Of a stretch of DNA of 64,000 nt, positions 34,583-46,158 are shown one piece after another. The notes below the pieces were generated by a model. The model saw only the letters and a list, made by a program, of their open reading frames with translations, searched no databases and was not told the origin of the DNA. The DNA lies in the NCBI RefSeq assembly GCF_000346465.2, contig NC_034016.1, positions 6,176,362 to 6,240,361 of the forward strand. The letters run 5' to 3'. The translations under genes and the position numbers were made by a program. Within the stretch, counting starts at the first letter, position 1. Each line of letters opens with the position of its first letter. This DNA comes from Prunus persica. Its lineage: Eukaryota; Streptophyta; Magnoliopsida; Rosales; Rosaceae.

Positions 34583-35490
34583 TTAATCAAAAGATTGGCT
34601 TTCGGCCTTGGGGCTCTTGGGCTATGTGATTTAAATTAAACCCGATTAGTTATTTAATTATTTGAATTATTTTTAAATAATGTTTTGAGTTTGTCCTATA
34701 AATTCGCAAAGAACAGTCATATCATCATTCTTGTATAGCCGCATAGATAAACCCAAAAATTTCGCTAGAAATGAAAGCCCTAGTGCTAGGACTTTGATTT
34801 AGAAAGTTGTATCCTAGTGGAGCAAACGCCATATTTAATTTTATTATTCTTTGTGTTGTTTAAAATATATATTAGTAATTAAAGTAATTAAAAAAGGCTA
34901 ACATATTACTTAATTACATATATTAAATTAAAGTAGTAGGCGAAAAAACAAAAGATAAGAAACTAATTATATATTTTTTAATATTTTATTTTTAAAAAAA
35001 AATTTCCCAGATTAAATTTTCATTTTAAACAGTATAGCCGCACGGCTATACTATTCATATATATATAAAAAAAAAGGGACGCGCCCATGGCCTAGGTGCC
35101 ACGTGTCAAATGAGTAAAGCCGGCTGGCTATACTATTTTTCAAAAAAAAGTTGGATAATGAGTAAAGCCATAGCCGGGCGGCTATACTATACATGTATGC
35201 ATACAGACCCGCCCAGCGCTTATGCACCACGTGTCAAACGACTAGCAGTGGTTTTTTTTTCTTTCTTTACGTACAGCCGCACGGCTATACTATTTTTAAA
35301 AGCAAATAAGGGGACTGAATATAGCCGGGCGGCTATACTCTTTTTTTTTAGTATATATCATTTTTATTCAATAATATGTGAGAATTATGTGTTTAATGGT
35401 TAATATATATATATATATATATATATTAATTAATCAAATAGTTAGCCTTGGGCCTTAGGGCTCTTGGGCTCTGTGATTTAAATTCAACCA
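34583..35490. repeat. Insertion-like block with five AGCCG/CGGCT palindromes between 60-bp direct repeats
   Basis: Degenerate direct repeats of about 60 bp (TTAATTAATCAAA...GGGCTCTTGGGCT) lie at 34583-34645 and 35428-35490. Between them are short palindromes of the form ATAGCCG-NN-CGGCTATACT at 35031-35052, 35113-35134 (imperfect), 35170-35185, 35271-35290 and 35321-35336, two copies of CACGTGTCAAA (35101, 35229) and a TA microsatellite (35403-35427). Unit A lacks the block. I do not recognise the family; it may be a small terminal-repeat element. Confidence 0.6.
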
Positions 35491-36271
35491 AAATCGGGGG
35501 CATATCCACCCTCCCTTCAAATCTGGAAAAATATTGTTGCTTGGTTGCATATCCATGGAACTGAATACTACGTGCTATTTGAGATTAATCCGTGGTGCCA
35601 TATCATCCTCTCCATTCCATCATAGTATTTCCCCAAATCAACTTGGAATTTCTAGGCCGTGGTTAAACCAGCAAAAGAGAAAAGCCATATCGGCTCCGTA
35701 GATGTTTGAAGGATGATAGTGTGGCCGCGATGGTGTTGAGGTAATATTGTTGTGGCGGGGGAGGGATTGTTAAACTGCTTAATGATTTAAATGAAAATAG
35801 TTTTAAAAAAAATACTAAATTAACTAAATTAAAATTGATGATGTAGCACGTGCCATGACAATCCATGTTATATGCCATATCAATTGGTAACCAAAAGTTG
35901 GTATATAAGTTGGTGCCCGTAGCACTACTATTTAAATATATGATTTCTGAAAAGGGTGTTGTGTATACTTTTTAATTTCTTATTCAAAACAAATTGAGGC
36001 AAATCATGCATATCGTATCAAGTTCTGAAAATAGTAATTTGAAACACACTAAGGCGTTTTGTCAAACACATTGTGCTCGAAAGACATAAAGCGAGACCCA
36101 ACAATGTGAACCCAGGCAGGGGCAAACCAGTGTGGTCATGGCCCTTCCCCCTCCCTATTTTTATATTCAAAATAGAGGTAATTACATTTTTGGTCATTGG
36201 AGTTATGATCGAATCTTTGATTTGCACAAAATCATCTGCTTTCCAACCAAGAAATCAAAAAAATAAGAATA
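35491..36271. other. RLP unit B distal flank
   Basis: Matches unit A at 26370-26790 and then continues into the flank copy that resumes at 42885 after the copia insertion. No gene. Confidence 0.6.
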
Positions 36272-36692
36272 TGTTATAAAATAACCTGGAATATATGCGG
36301 ATATTGAGCTGCACGTAGAATAGATAAGACACAGCTTTTAACGAGGTTCAGCTATGCCTACGTCCTCGGAGAGCAGCAGCAGTAACCTTTCACTATAAAA
36401 ATAATATGGTTACAACTTTAGTGTTTACAACATATGTGGCTCACTGAATTTTCTCTCTAGGAGAATTTCTCTCTGCTTTCTCTTCTCTCTTTTCTTTCTT
36501 TCTCTTCCTTTCTCTTTTTCTTCTTTTTTCTTCTTTCCGTTTCTCTTCTTATTTATAGGCTGAAATAATCACTATTCATCACTATTCATCACTGTTCACC
36601 CGTGACAGACAAACTCTATCAAAGCCGCCAAATGAACAGTAATGAACAGTAATGAATAGTGTGTGGGCTCCATATCAAGACTTTTTACAACA
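36272..36692 (-). repeat. 3' LTR of the young copia element (421 bp)
   Basis: Edges are TGTTATAAAATAACC and TTTTTACAACA. Contains a pyrimidine-rich CTTTCTCT tract and tandem CACTATTCAT/AATGAACAGT units. Confidence 0.95.
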
Positions 36693-36809
36693 CTCCCTCT
36701 TGGAGACCACATGTCCCTAGATTGGTTGCCTCATTAAAACCTTGCTTGGAAAAACCCAGTGGGAAAATCTAAGCGAAGGAAAAAGAGTACAACGTGCATA
36801 TGTCCTATG

Positions 36810-39800
36810 TTAGAGGACTCTTGAATGCTCCCCCTGATTTTGCATGTTCCAACTTGATTGCTTGCAGAGTTGTCGTAATCCGATGCCATGTACTAACTTT
36901 TGGAATGTATATTTCGGCAATGATTTAGTGAAGAGATCTGCCAGGTTATCACTTGAGCGGATTTGTCTGACTTTGATTTCTTGACTCTTCTGGAGCTCAT
37001 GTGTATAGAAAAACTTTGGTGATATGTGTTTGGTCCTGTCACCCTTGATATATCCTCCTGTGATCTGAGCAATACAAGCTGCATTGTCCTCATTCAGAAT
37101 TGTTGGAGTGTCTGTTGTTGAGGGTACGACACATGTGCTTCGGATGTGATGGATTACCGATCTTAACCAAACGCATTCACGACTGGCTTCATGGAGGGCA
37201 AGTATTTCTGAGTGATTGGAAGATGTGGCCACTAATGTTTGTTTTGTTGAGCGCCATGAGATCGCAGTTCCTCCACATGTAAATACATACCCAGTCTGTG
37301 ATCGTCCTTGATGTGGATCAGAGAGATATCCTGCATCAGCATAACCAATAATACTCTGGGCGTTGGTCGATTTACTGGAATAGAATAACCCCCTGTCTGT
37401 TGTCCCACGAAGGTATCGTAGAACATGTTTGATGCCGGTCCAGTGTCGCCTTGTTGGAGCAGAACTGTACCTTGCTAACAGATTTACTGAGAATGATATG
37501 TCTGGTCTGGTACATTGTGCTAGGTACAATAAAGCTCCTATTGCACTAAGATATGGTACTTCTGGACCAAGGACCATTTCATCATTCCCTTTTGGACGAT
37601 ATGGGTCTTTCTTAGTGTCAAGCGATCGAACGACTATTAGAGTGCTAAGTGGATGGGCTTTATCCATGCCAAACCGTTTCAATACTTTCTCAGTATAAGT
37701 TGATTGATGCACCAAAATTCCATTAGCACTGTGCTCAATCTGCAAGCCAAGACAATATTTTGTCTTTCCAAGATCCTTCATCTCAAACTCACGTTTGAGA
37801 TAATCAACAGTCTTTTGAAGCTCTGCAGAAGTTCCAATTAGATTCATGTCGTCGACATATACTGCCACTATCGCAAATCCAGACTTTGATTTCTTAATAA
37901 ACACACATGGGCAAACAGGATCATTTGTGTATCCTTCCTTCAGTAAATACTTACTGAGACGATTGTACCACATTCGTCCAGATTGTTTTAGCCCATATAA
38001 TGATCTTCTCAATTTAACCGAGAACATGCCCCGTGGTTTGTTTCTGGCAGCTTCAGGCAACCTGAATCCTTCTGGAACTTTCATGTATATATCTGTATCC
38101 AATTCTCCATACAAATATGCGGTAATGACATCCATGAGTCTCATTTCAAGTTTTTCTGAAACCGCCAAACTTATTAGGTAACGGAATGTAATTGTGTCCA
38201 TTACTGGAGAGTACGTTTCCACATAATCAATTCCAGGCCTTTGTGAAAAACCTTGCGCAACGAGTCGCGCTTTATACCTTGAGATCTCATTTTTCTCATT
38301 GCGCTTTCTTGTAAATACCCACTTGTAACCTACAGGGTTCACATTGGGTGGAGTTGGACTAATATGTCCAAAAACACTTCTCTTTTCCAAAGAATTTAAT
38401 TCTGCCTGGATTGCATCCTTCCACTTGGGCCAATCTTGCCTCTGTGTACATTCATTAATAGAGCGCGGTTCAATATCATCATCTTTTATGATTTCAGCAG
38501 CCACTGAGAATGCAAATATATCATCGATGATCATCTCATTTCTACTCCACAATTCATTAGTGGACGTATAATTTATGGAGATTTCTTGACTTTCAGGTAC
38601 AGTTGCCACTCCAGGGGCACTTGTTTCACCAATGACGTTTTCCTTGTCAAGAAGTACCTGTCCCTCTTTGGGGGCATTTGAATTATGAATTGTGGGCTCT
38701 CTATTTATTTCATTTGGATTCATTTTGTCCATCAACTTCCTCTTTCGAGGAACTGAATCCTTTGAACCTAGTGGTCTGCCACGTTTTAGGTGTGCAGCAG
38801 ATGAACCATTTGCTGGCACATTGCTTTGTCCATTATGGACATCAATCCGTGCGGGTGCATTTGCAGCTGGGATATGAGATTTTGTCACCTTTGCTGCATC
38901 ATTAAATGCATCTGGCATCTGATTTGCAATACTTTGGAGGTGAACGATCCTTCTCACTTCGTTTTCGCGTTGAGCAGTATGAGGATCGAGATGAGACAAT
39001 GTGGATACATTCCAGGATAATTCATGTCGTTTTTCAGGAATGAGTTTGCCTTGTTCTTTAGACACAGATTTTTCTCCACCTAAAGGTGGGAAGATTGTCT
39101 CATTAAAATCACAATCCGCAAATCGTGCGGTAAAAATATCACCCGTCAGGGGTTCCAAGTATCTGATGATAGATGGTGAATCAACACCAACATAAATTCC
39201 CAATCTGCGTTGAGGGCCCATCTTAGTACGTTGCGATGGTGCAATAGGCACATATACCGCACACCCAAAAATTCTTAAATGTGAAATGTTTGGTTGATTT
39301 CCCAATACGAGTTGTATTGGAGAACCTTGATTATTGGCGACTGGCCTCAATCGCACAAGCGATGCTGCATGTAAAATGGCATATCCCCAAGCAGAAACTG
39401 GCAACTTTGTTTTCATTAGCAAAGTGCGTGCTATCAATTGAAGGCGTTTAATTAAAGCTTCTGCCAAGCCATTTTGAGTATGCACATGGGGAACAGGATG
39501 TTCAATATCAATGCCTAATGACATGCAGTAGTCATCAAAAGTCTGAGATGTAAATTCACCAGCATTATCGAGTCTGATTGACTTAATGGGATAATCTGGG
39601 AATTGGGCTCGTAATTTAATTATCTGAGCCAAAAGCCTAGCAAATGCCATATTCCGAGTAGATAAAAGACAAACATGTGACCATCGGGTAGATGCGTCCA
39701 CCAAGACCATAAAGTACCGAAATGGTCCACATGGGGGATGAATGGGTCCACAAATGTCCCCTTGAATTCTCTGCAAACATGATGGAGACTCAACATCAAC

Positions 39801-40437
39801 CTTTGGTTGTGATGGTCTGATCACCAACTTCCCTTGTGAACAAGCTTGGCAAAAGATGTCGCTTGATAACATAATGTGTTTAGTCAACAAGGGATGTCCT
39901 TTAGAGTTGGTGATGATCCTGCGCATCATGGTGGATCCAGGATGACCCAATCTGTCATGCCAAAGCTTAAAAGCATTTGAGTCAGTAGACTCTTTGGTCC
40001 ATGACACTATGTGCCTCAATTGTCCGTATGGTTGTGTAATACAACCCTGATGAGAGCTCACAAAGCTTTTCCAGTATACGCTTTTGGGTATCACTGGAGG
40101 TAATACAAAGATATTCCATGTTTTCCTCTTTCTTTGTTTCAACATGGTAGCCATTCAAACGTATATCTTTGAAACTCAACAGATTCCTTCTGGAGTTAGA
40201 TGAATACAAAGCATCTGGAATGGACAATATTGTTCCATTCGGTAACATAATTTGGGCTATTCCTGAACCTTCGATCAGATCTGCAGGACCTGATATGGTT
40301 GTTACCTTTGCTTTTGTAAGCATTAATTTTGAGAAATACTTCCGATCTTGAAAGATCGTATGAGTAGTTGCGCTGTCTGCGAGACAAATATCTCTGCCAT
40401 AGCCTTTGTTTTGAGGGCATCCATAATTTACATCCAT
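36810..40437 (-). pseudogene. Ty1-copia pol: protease, integrase, reverse transcriptase, RNase H (one frameshift)
   Basis: The first frame (40437-39982) holds the aspartic protease motif (ADSATTHTIF) and the linker. The second frame (open 40154-36810) holds the GAG-pre-integrase motif (WHDRLGHPG) and the integrase core (VDASTRW, RLDNAGEFTS, QNGLAEALIKR). Next comes reverse transcriptase (GYKWVFTRKRN, then YVDDMNLIG) and RNase H (NEDNAACIAQ, SDNLADLFTK), ending EHSRVL. The two frames join near 39994, where CCAAAGAG appears to have one extra A. This run is short enough for a sequencing error, so the element may be intact in reality. Pol replicates the element RNA and integrates the cDNA. Confidence 0.93.
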
Positions 40438-40446
40438 GCCACCAAA

Positions 40447-40653
40447 TAAGTAAAATGAGCTGGAATATATAAAGAAGACAACATTTCCACTTTTATTTAA
40501 ACAACACTTCAGCTAATACAAATAGTACATTAAGGAATTTAATCTAATTCGGATTTAATAAAGAAGACAACATTACCACTTTTATTGGATTGAAATTTAA
40601 ACAACACTTCAGCTAATACAAATAGTACATTAAGGAATTTAATCTAATTCGGA
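40447..40653. repeat. Tandem duplication of about 106 bp across the gag stop / gag-pol spacer
   Basis: The unit AATAAAGAAGACAACATT...TTTAATCTAATTCGGA occurs at about 40450-40553 and 40556-40653. One copy ends in the gag C-terminus and stop; the other is spacer DNA before pol. The duplication may be what separates gag from pol here. Confidence 0.8.
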
Positions 40654-41697
40654 CTCATAACCTTCATTCCCTTTTTCAGTAACAAAATCAGAAACATCTA
40701 GATGCATCTTGTTTAGCTTACGTGATATTTCTGATGAGCCATCTGTGGCTGGCGGAGCATGATCAATGTAATTTATCTCCACTTTCCTGTTCTTAAGTGA
40801 AGCTTGATAGAGATCCGCCAAATGCCTGGGCGTACGACATGCGCGCATCCAATGTCCCCTTGCACCACATCTGTGACAAGGGCTTTCAACATTTCTAGGC
40901 ACATGGCTCATCTGTGCCTTTCCCTTATTACGGGATGCATTTTTGCCATTCATGGATGGACCGCTCCTTGGACCTATGCCCTCTGAACGAGCACCATGAT
41001 TTTTTCTACTTCCTTGCCAGTGACCACGCTTGCCCCCTCGCCCACGTCTGTGGATACTGCCACGAGATGAAGTGGCATTCACTTCCTGAGATGCAGCATT
41101 TATTTCAGGAAGTGGTGCTGAGCCCGATGGGCGAGATTGGTGATTCTTTAATAAGAGCTCATTATTCTGCTCAGCTAACAAGAGGCAAGATACAAGTTCC
41201 GAGTACTTCTTGAAACTGCTATGTTTGTATTGCTGTTGAAGGAGGACATTTGAAGCATGAAAAGTGCTCAGAGTTTTTTCGAGCATATCCTCCTCAGATA
41301 TATTTTCCCCACATAGCCTCATTAATGAGGTAATTCTGTGCATAGCAGAGTTATACTCGGACACTGACTTGAAATCTTGAAATCTCAAGTGGGTCCATTC
41401 GTATCTAGCTCTTGGGAGAGTCATCGTCTTCTGGTGATCGTATCTTTCACCTATAGCTTTCCACAGAACCAACGGTTCATCAACCACCACATATTCGCTC
41501 TTCAGCGCTTCATGGATGTGGCGGCGAAGAAAAATCATGGCCTTCGCATTCTCTTCAGGCGAAGCATCATTCTCATCTACAATTGTTTGTCCGAGGCCAT
41601 TGGCTCGTAGATGAATTTTGGCATCCAGGACCCATGATAAATAGTTGTCCCCGGAAAGGTCCAAGGCAGCAAACTCTAGTTTTGCCAAATTTGCCAT
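40639..41697 (-). CDS. Ty1-copia gag protein (352 aa)
   Basis: Capsid protein of the young copia element. It starts MANLAKLEFAALDLSG, followed by the UBN2/gag domain (NYLSWVLDAKIHL; RYEWTHLRFQDFKSVSEYNS). A basic Gly/Arg-rich region follows, then one CCHC zinc knuckle (CHRCGARGHWMRAC, about residue 275) and an acidic C-terminus ending YESELD. The frame is intact. Gag and pol are separate frames about 200 bp apart, so pol expression would need readthrough, splicing or a separate start, unless the spacer duplication broke a former gag-pol fusion. Confidence 0.93.
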   Translation of the reverse strand: MANLAKLEFAALDLSGDNYLSWVLDAKIHLRANGLGQTIVDENDASPEENAKAMIFLRRHIHEALKSEYVVVDEPLVLWKAIGERYDHQKTMTLPRARYEWTHLRFQDFKSVSEYNSAMHRITSLMRLCGENISEEDMLEKTLSTFHASNVLLQQQYKHSSFKKYSELVSCLLLAEQNNELLLKNHQSRPSGSAPLPEINAASQEVNATSSRGSIHRRGRGGKRGHWQGSRKNHGARSEGIGPRSGPSMNGKNASRNKGKAQMSHVPRNVESPCHRCGARGHWMRACRTPRHLADLYQASLKNRKVEINYIDHAPPATDGSSEISRKLNKMHLDVSDFVTEKGNEGYESELD

Positions 41698-42454
41698 CCA
41701 AAACTTTAGGCTCGAGATCTGGAATATTAAGCCACTTATTAATAGGAATTTCAGGTCCTCATTATTCAGGTATATTAATTGAATATTAAGCCACTTATTA
41801 ATCGGAATTTCAGGTCCTCATTATTCAGGTATATTAATTGAATATTAAGCCACTTATTAATATGAATTTCAGGTCCTCATTATTCAGGTATATTAATTGA
41901 AGATAAAAGTAAAGTGTTATGAATTTGCTGGTATGGACATAAACCCGCACCATACTTTAAATAAAATTAAATGTGGGGTTAAAACCACCACCGAATAAAA
42001 TAAGAAAAGTTAGTATTAGTAACGGTCTCCCACTGATAATATGTTTAGTATTACCAAGGGTCCATTTTTGTTAATGGTTAGTAAATGTGCGGTAAAGTAA
42101 ATGTGCGGTAAAGTAAATGTGCTTGTATGGGCACTAATTCTGCTCCATTCATTTAAATAAAAGTAAAGGCGTGGACGATAAACCCGCAGCACCCTTTAAA
42201 TAAATATTGCCGTATGGGTAATAAGCCTACACCATACCATAAATAAAATTAAATGTGGGGTTAAAACCACCACCGAATAAAAAAAAAAAATTAGTATTAG
42301 TAACGGTCTCCCACTGATAATATGTTTAGTATTACCAAGGGTCCATTTTTGTTAATGGTTAGTAAAAGAGAAGCAGATAGATATAGTATATTATATAGTG
42401 TTGAGTTGGAAAAATTTCATAAATAAAAGGAGAGACTATCGTGCTGATAACGTG
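41698..42454 (-). promoter_or_regulatory. Leader of the young copia element with two sets of direct repeats
   Basis: Three tandem units of about 58 bp (41724-41900; AATATTAAGCCACTTATTAAT...TCAGGTATATTAATTG), and a direct repeat of about 120 bp (41966-42088 and 42246-42365; TGTGGGGTTAAAACCACC...). It is non-coding and lies between the primer site and the gag start. Confidence 0.85.
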
Positions 42455-42884
42455 TTATAAAATAACCTGGAATATATGCGGATATTGAGCTGCACGTAGA
42501 ATAGATAAGACACAGCTTTTAACGAGGTTCGGCTATGCCTACGTCCTCGGAGAGCAGCAGCAGTAACCTTTCACTATAAAAATAATATGGTTACAACTTT
42601 AGTGTTTACAACATATGTGGCTCACTGAATTTTCTCTCTAGGAGAATTTCTCTCTGCTTTCTCTTCTCTCTTTTCTTTCTTTCTCTTCCTTTCTCTTTTT
42701 CTTCTTTTTTCTTCTTTCCGTTTCTCTTCTTATTTATAGGCTGAAATAATCACTATTCATCACTATTCATCACTGTTCACCCGTGACAGACAAACTCTAT
42801 CAAAGCCGCCAAATGAACAGTAATGAACAGTAATGAACAGTAATGAATAGTTGTGTGGGCTCCATATCAAGACTTTTTACAACA
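42455..42884 (-). repeat. 5' LTR of the young copia element (430 bp)
   Basis: Same edges as the other LTR, with one extra AATGAACAGT-type unit. On the inner side the minus strand reads CGTTATCAGCACGATAG, the presumed primer-binding site. Confidence 0.95.
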
Positions 42885-43360
42885 GAATACAATATGTACA
42901 CATATTATCAGACAACAAAAGAAGAAATAGTATTTCAATATTAATTGTAAGTAGGGATGATAAAAGACTGAAAGTAGGTTGGTGGGTAAAGCTAAACTTG
43001 AATTCAAGATTATGGAGCTCTTTGTTCGGAATTTCCTCAGCATATATCTTCACGTCCAATCCATGATTATAGAGGATTCCTCCAACCCATAAATCAACAT
43101 GAATACACAAGAGCAGAGGCCACATAAATCATCTGCTTTCTTCCACTGGAGAGACCGAGTCAATACTTTTTTTTTTTCTTTCACGTGATGGACCAAGTCA
43201 ATACACACCACAAAATCTAAGTAGGAAACCGACATATAAACTGTAGCCAAGCCCACTTGACAGATAGGGCAAGACTTCAAAGTCAAAAGTCAATAAATGA
43301 AGCACCGCAATAAAATCATGGTTACAACCGAGTGTGCAACAGATGCAACTCTATAATAAG
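42885..43360. repeat. Partial copy of the RLP-unit flank (fourth copy)
   Basis: Similar to 28060-28540 and 29411-29460; carries the empty site (GTTACAAC, 43321) of the hAT-like element. No RLP coding sequence adjoins it. Confidence 0.65.
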
Positions 43361-44519
43361 TATATGTTTTGTTTTTTGACAGCTTTATCTCTTTGTTTCT
43401 TTTTGACCAAGTTCAATAGCCTAGATCTTTTTACCAACACACTTTAGACTCCAAGTGTCATTTTACCTAGGTGATTAAGCTCTATTTTAGCATGAGGTGT
43501 TGGCAATTTGATAATAGTTATCCTAATCTTGGAGCCCAGGTTCCCACGTGGTCATCATGATAAGTCCATAAATATACTCATTTATGTACTCTTTTTACTT
43601 TAGTTTTGTAAGAGAATTAGATTTAAAAAGGGCTTATTACTTTATTTTTTTGATTTTCAGCTTTTCTGCGCTCTTAGAAGGGTTTTGAGGGAAAATCAAC
43701 TTTTCGGAGGAATTTTAGAGCAAGACCAATTGGAGATGAAAGCTAACATCTTGAAGTTCAATCTATAATTTTTCTAGAATTTTCTACCAAGCCAATTGGT
43801 ACAGTATTACAAGTAAAATTAGCCCACGTGCAGACAGGACAGTTTCGTACATGTTACGTGAATGTGAAGAAACGGAAGCCTTTCCGAATTTTTCAAGTTA
43901 TGTGCTATATATGGTTGGAAAGATAAGACATTTATCTTTCTAAAATATATTTTTAATGATTTTTCTACAATGTCGAAGATCCCCAAATCGTGTGAAAATT
44001 GGGCTAAGCTGTATTTTTCAGTGGAGTTAGGAATTGTGATTTTTACTTTCCTATTTGGATTCCTTGTTTACCAAGACTTCTTGGACGACTTTTCAGTCAA
44101 TTTTAGGGTTTAGAACTCTGATATAAGTGATATAAAAGACTACCCAAGGCTCATAGAAAAGGATTCACGTTCAAAAGAGATCAACGGCGCAAGAGGAGAA
44201 AGCGGCGAACGAGTTCTTTCTTTTCCTTCCTTCTTTTAATTTTCAGTTCTTATGTATTTATTTTTGAGTTCATCCAAGACCATGAGTAACTAATTTCTTG
44301 TTAGTTAGGGCTTAATCTTGAAGCCCTAAACATGATTTCAATTTTATAAACAAGTTTAATGGATTTTTAGTTTCTACAAGCGTGATGATTTCCGTTTCTC
44401 TATGTTATGTGAATTCTGATATTTTGTTTCTTGGGAAATATGCTGATATAATCAGTTTTCACAAGTGGTGTTCTGAAATGATCAGGTTACAAATTGTGTT
44501 CTGATATAATCACTTGTGA
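43361..44519. other. Intergenic DNA without recognised genes
   Basis: No open frame of note. The part at 44090-44360 (TATA-like sequence, then a stretch ending TTAGTTAGGGC...GAAGCCC) looks like the end of an LTR or a retroelement leader, but I could not find the partner repeat. Confidence 0.4.
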
Positions 44520-46158
44520 ACGTGAAATGACCAAACTGCCCTCCATATAAAATCACATGTATTGGGGAGTTATTGGCCTTTGATTGCCGACCTAACGCTT
44601 CTGGCTTCTCTTCCTTTCTCAGCTCTCTGTCACAGTTCTCTTCCTCTCTCGGCGGTTTTTGTGTCCATCGACCACCACCACTCTATTTCTCCCGCTGTCA
44701 CGGTTCTCTTCCTCTCTCGGCGGTTTCTGTGTCCATCGACCACTTCCACTCTATTTCTCCCGCTGTCACGAAAACCTAAGCAGCACTCTGTCGTTCTCTC
44801 TCTGCAGGCAATGTTAGGGTTTGGTGAGGGGGTTCTTGACGGTGTCTCAGTTCCCTCTAGTTTCGAGTCTTGAATCGACGTCGGTCTCTTCTCCTCTGCT
44901 CATTCAAGGCCTAAAAAAACCCTAAATTTTGGTTTCGGTTATGACTTTGTTCACAAACGTCCTTCTCCTTCTCAATCCTGTGACAGACAAAAGTCGCGAT
45001 TTGCTGTAGGTGTTGCTGGGAGTTCGAATTGGGTTCTGTGCAGAGAAGGAGTGATTCTAAGGTGGGTTTTGTATTTGTTATTGACTAGTTTGTGTTTTTG
45101 TATGGTTATCATTTGAGAAGGAAAATTTCACTAACCTGTGACTGAATTTGTGAAGTTTAGTAATTAGAGAGATTGCAATAATAATGTAATTTAACTGTGA
45201 ATTAGATCATGCTGGGATCAAACTTGTATTGGTGTATTGAGTTTGCTCTATGGACGATGAAGTGCCTCAAATTGCTATTTGTCATCTAGGATTGGTTCGT
45301 TTGTGATGCTTGTTTTGACTTCCATTTTATGAGTCATATTTAGTGTGGGAAAATATTCTGGTGGCAATGGCTATTCCATTATAACACACCATTACCTCAG
45401 TAGGCCCTGAATTAGCTGTTGAGTAATAATGCAGAAGTAAAATTGTTGGTATCATTGGTGTTTCAGCACGTAGTAGCATATTTTGCACCCTTCCAGTGTT
45501 AATGGTTAATTATGTGATTTTGAAATACTAAAGTTAGTTGGCGTGGAAATTTTCTCTTCCCTGTGGTATAAAACATGCTAAATTGTGTTGTTATTCCTTG
45601 CTTGCAGCTTGTGATATATGTCTGAAAATGGTATTTTATGGGGCTTCAGTATCTGTTTAGAAATTGCATGTTCATCCATCTAGGTTTAGCAGTTGCAGTT
45701 GCAGTAACATTTTGACGTGTCTAGTTTGCACACAGAGTCCATAACTGTGAATACTGATGTTCCATGTGTGGTACTGTATTGCATATGACTAGACATGTAT
45801 ATAACTATGGTCATGAGTAGATTGTAGTAGGCATTGATGCATTTGGAGTAATTATTGTAGCCATTTCGCCCAAACCCTGTATGAAGTGGATCCGTGGTTG
45901 ATGAAATTGTTTTCAGACTTGGGTGGTATTTGGTTTTTGGATGGAATGGGATGTACATTTGGTAGAAGGGAATGTAGATAAGAGGAGAGTGTGGAGAGAG
46001 TTGGAGAGTAGAAAAGAGGCTTACAAACATTTATGGTTTTGTCATATGTATATACATATATCAAAATGGGTTGAAAGTATTAGTTTGAGTAATGTACGTA
46101 TGAAATATGGGTAACCAATGATCCATATGTATGATGTTGTTGTGCAGGGAACTTGAGA
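44520..46158 (+). promoter_or_regulatory. 5' leader and first intron region of the DUF1985-Ulp1 gene
   Basis: A C/T-rich leader-like region at 44570-44860 contains a duplication of about 70 bp (44626-44695, 44696-44770; CTCTTCCTCTCTCGGCGG). A long probable intron ends at the acceptor TTGTTGTGCAG (46147), twelve bases before the ATG at 46159. The exact transcription start and first donor are uncertain (a candidate is near 45060, AAGGTGGGTT). Confidence 0.5.

Larger units (their letters stand above)
36267..42889 (-). mobile_element. Young, nearly complete Ty1-copia retrotransposon
   Basis: The element is 36272-42884 (6613 bp), flanked by the 5-bp duplication GAATA (36267-36271, 42885-42889). 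The LTRs (421 and 430 bp) differ by about one 9-10 bp AATGAACAGT unit and a few bases, so insertion is recent. Coding is on the minus strand: 5' LTR on the right, leader, gag, short spacer, pol, then PPT (CCAAGAGGGAG) and 3' LTR on the left. The sequence after the 5' LTR (TTATCAGCACGA) is the likely primer-binding site. One single-base shift separates protease from integrase. Confidence 0.96.

Noticed and set aside
35110..35403. A 97-codon frame over the palindrome cluster
   Set aside because: It is a by-product of the repeated palindromes, with no coding character.
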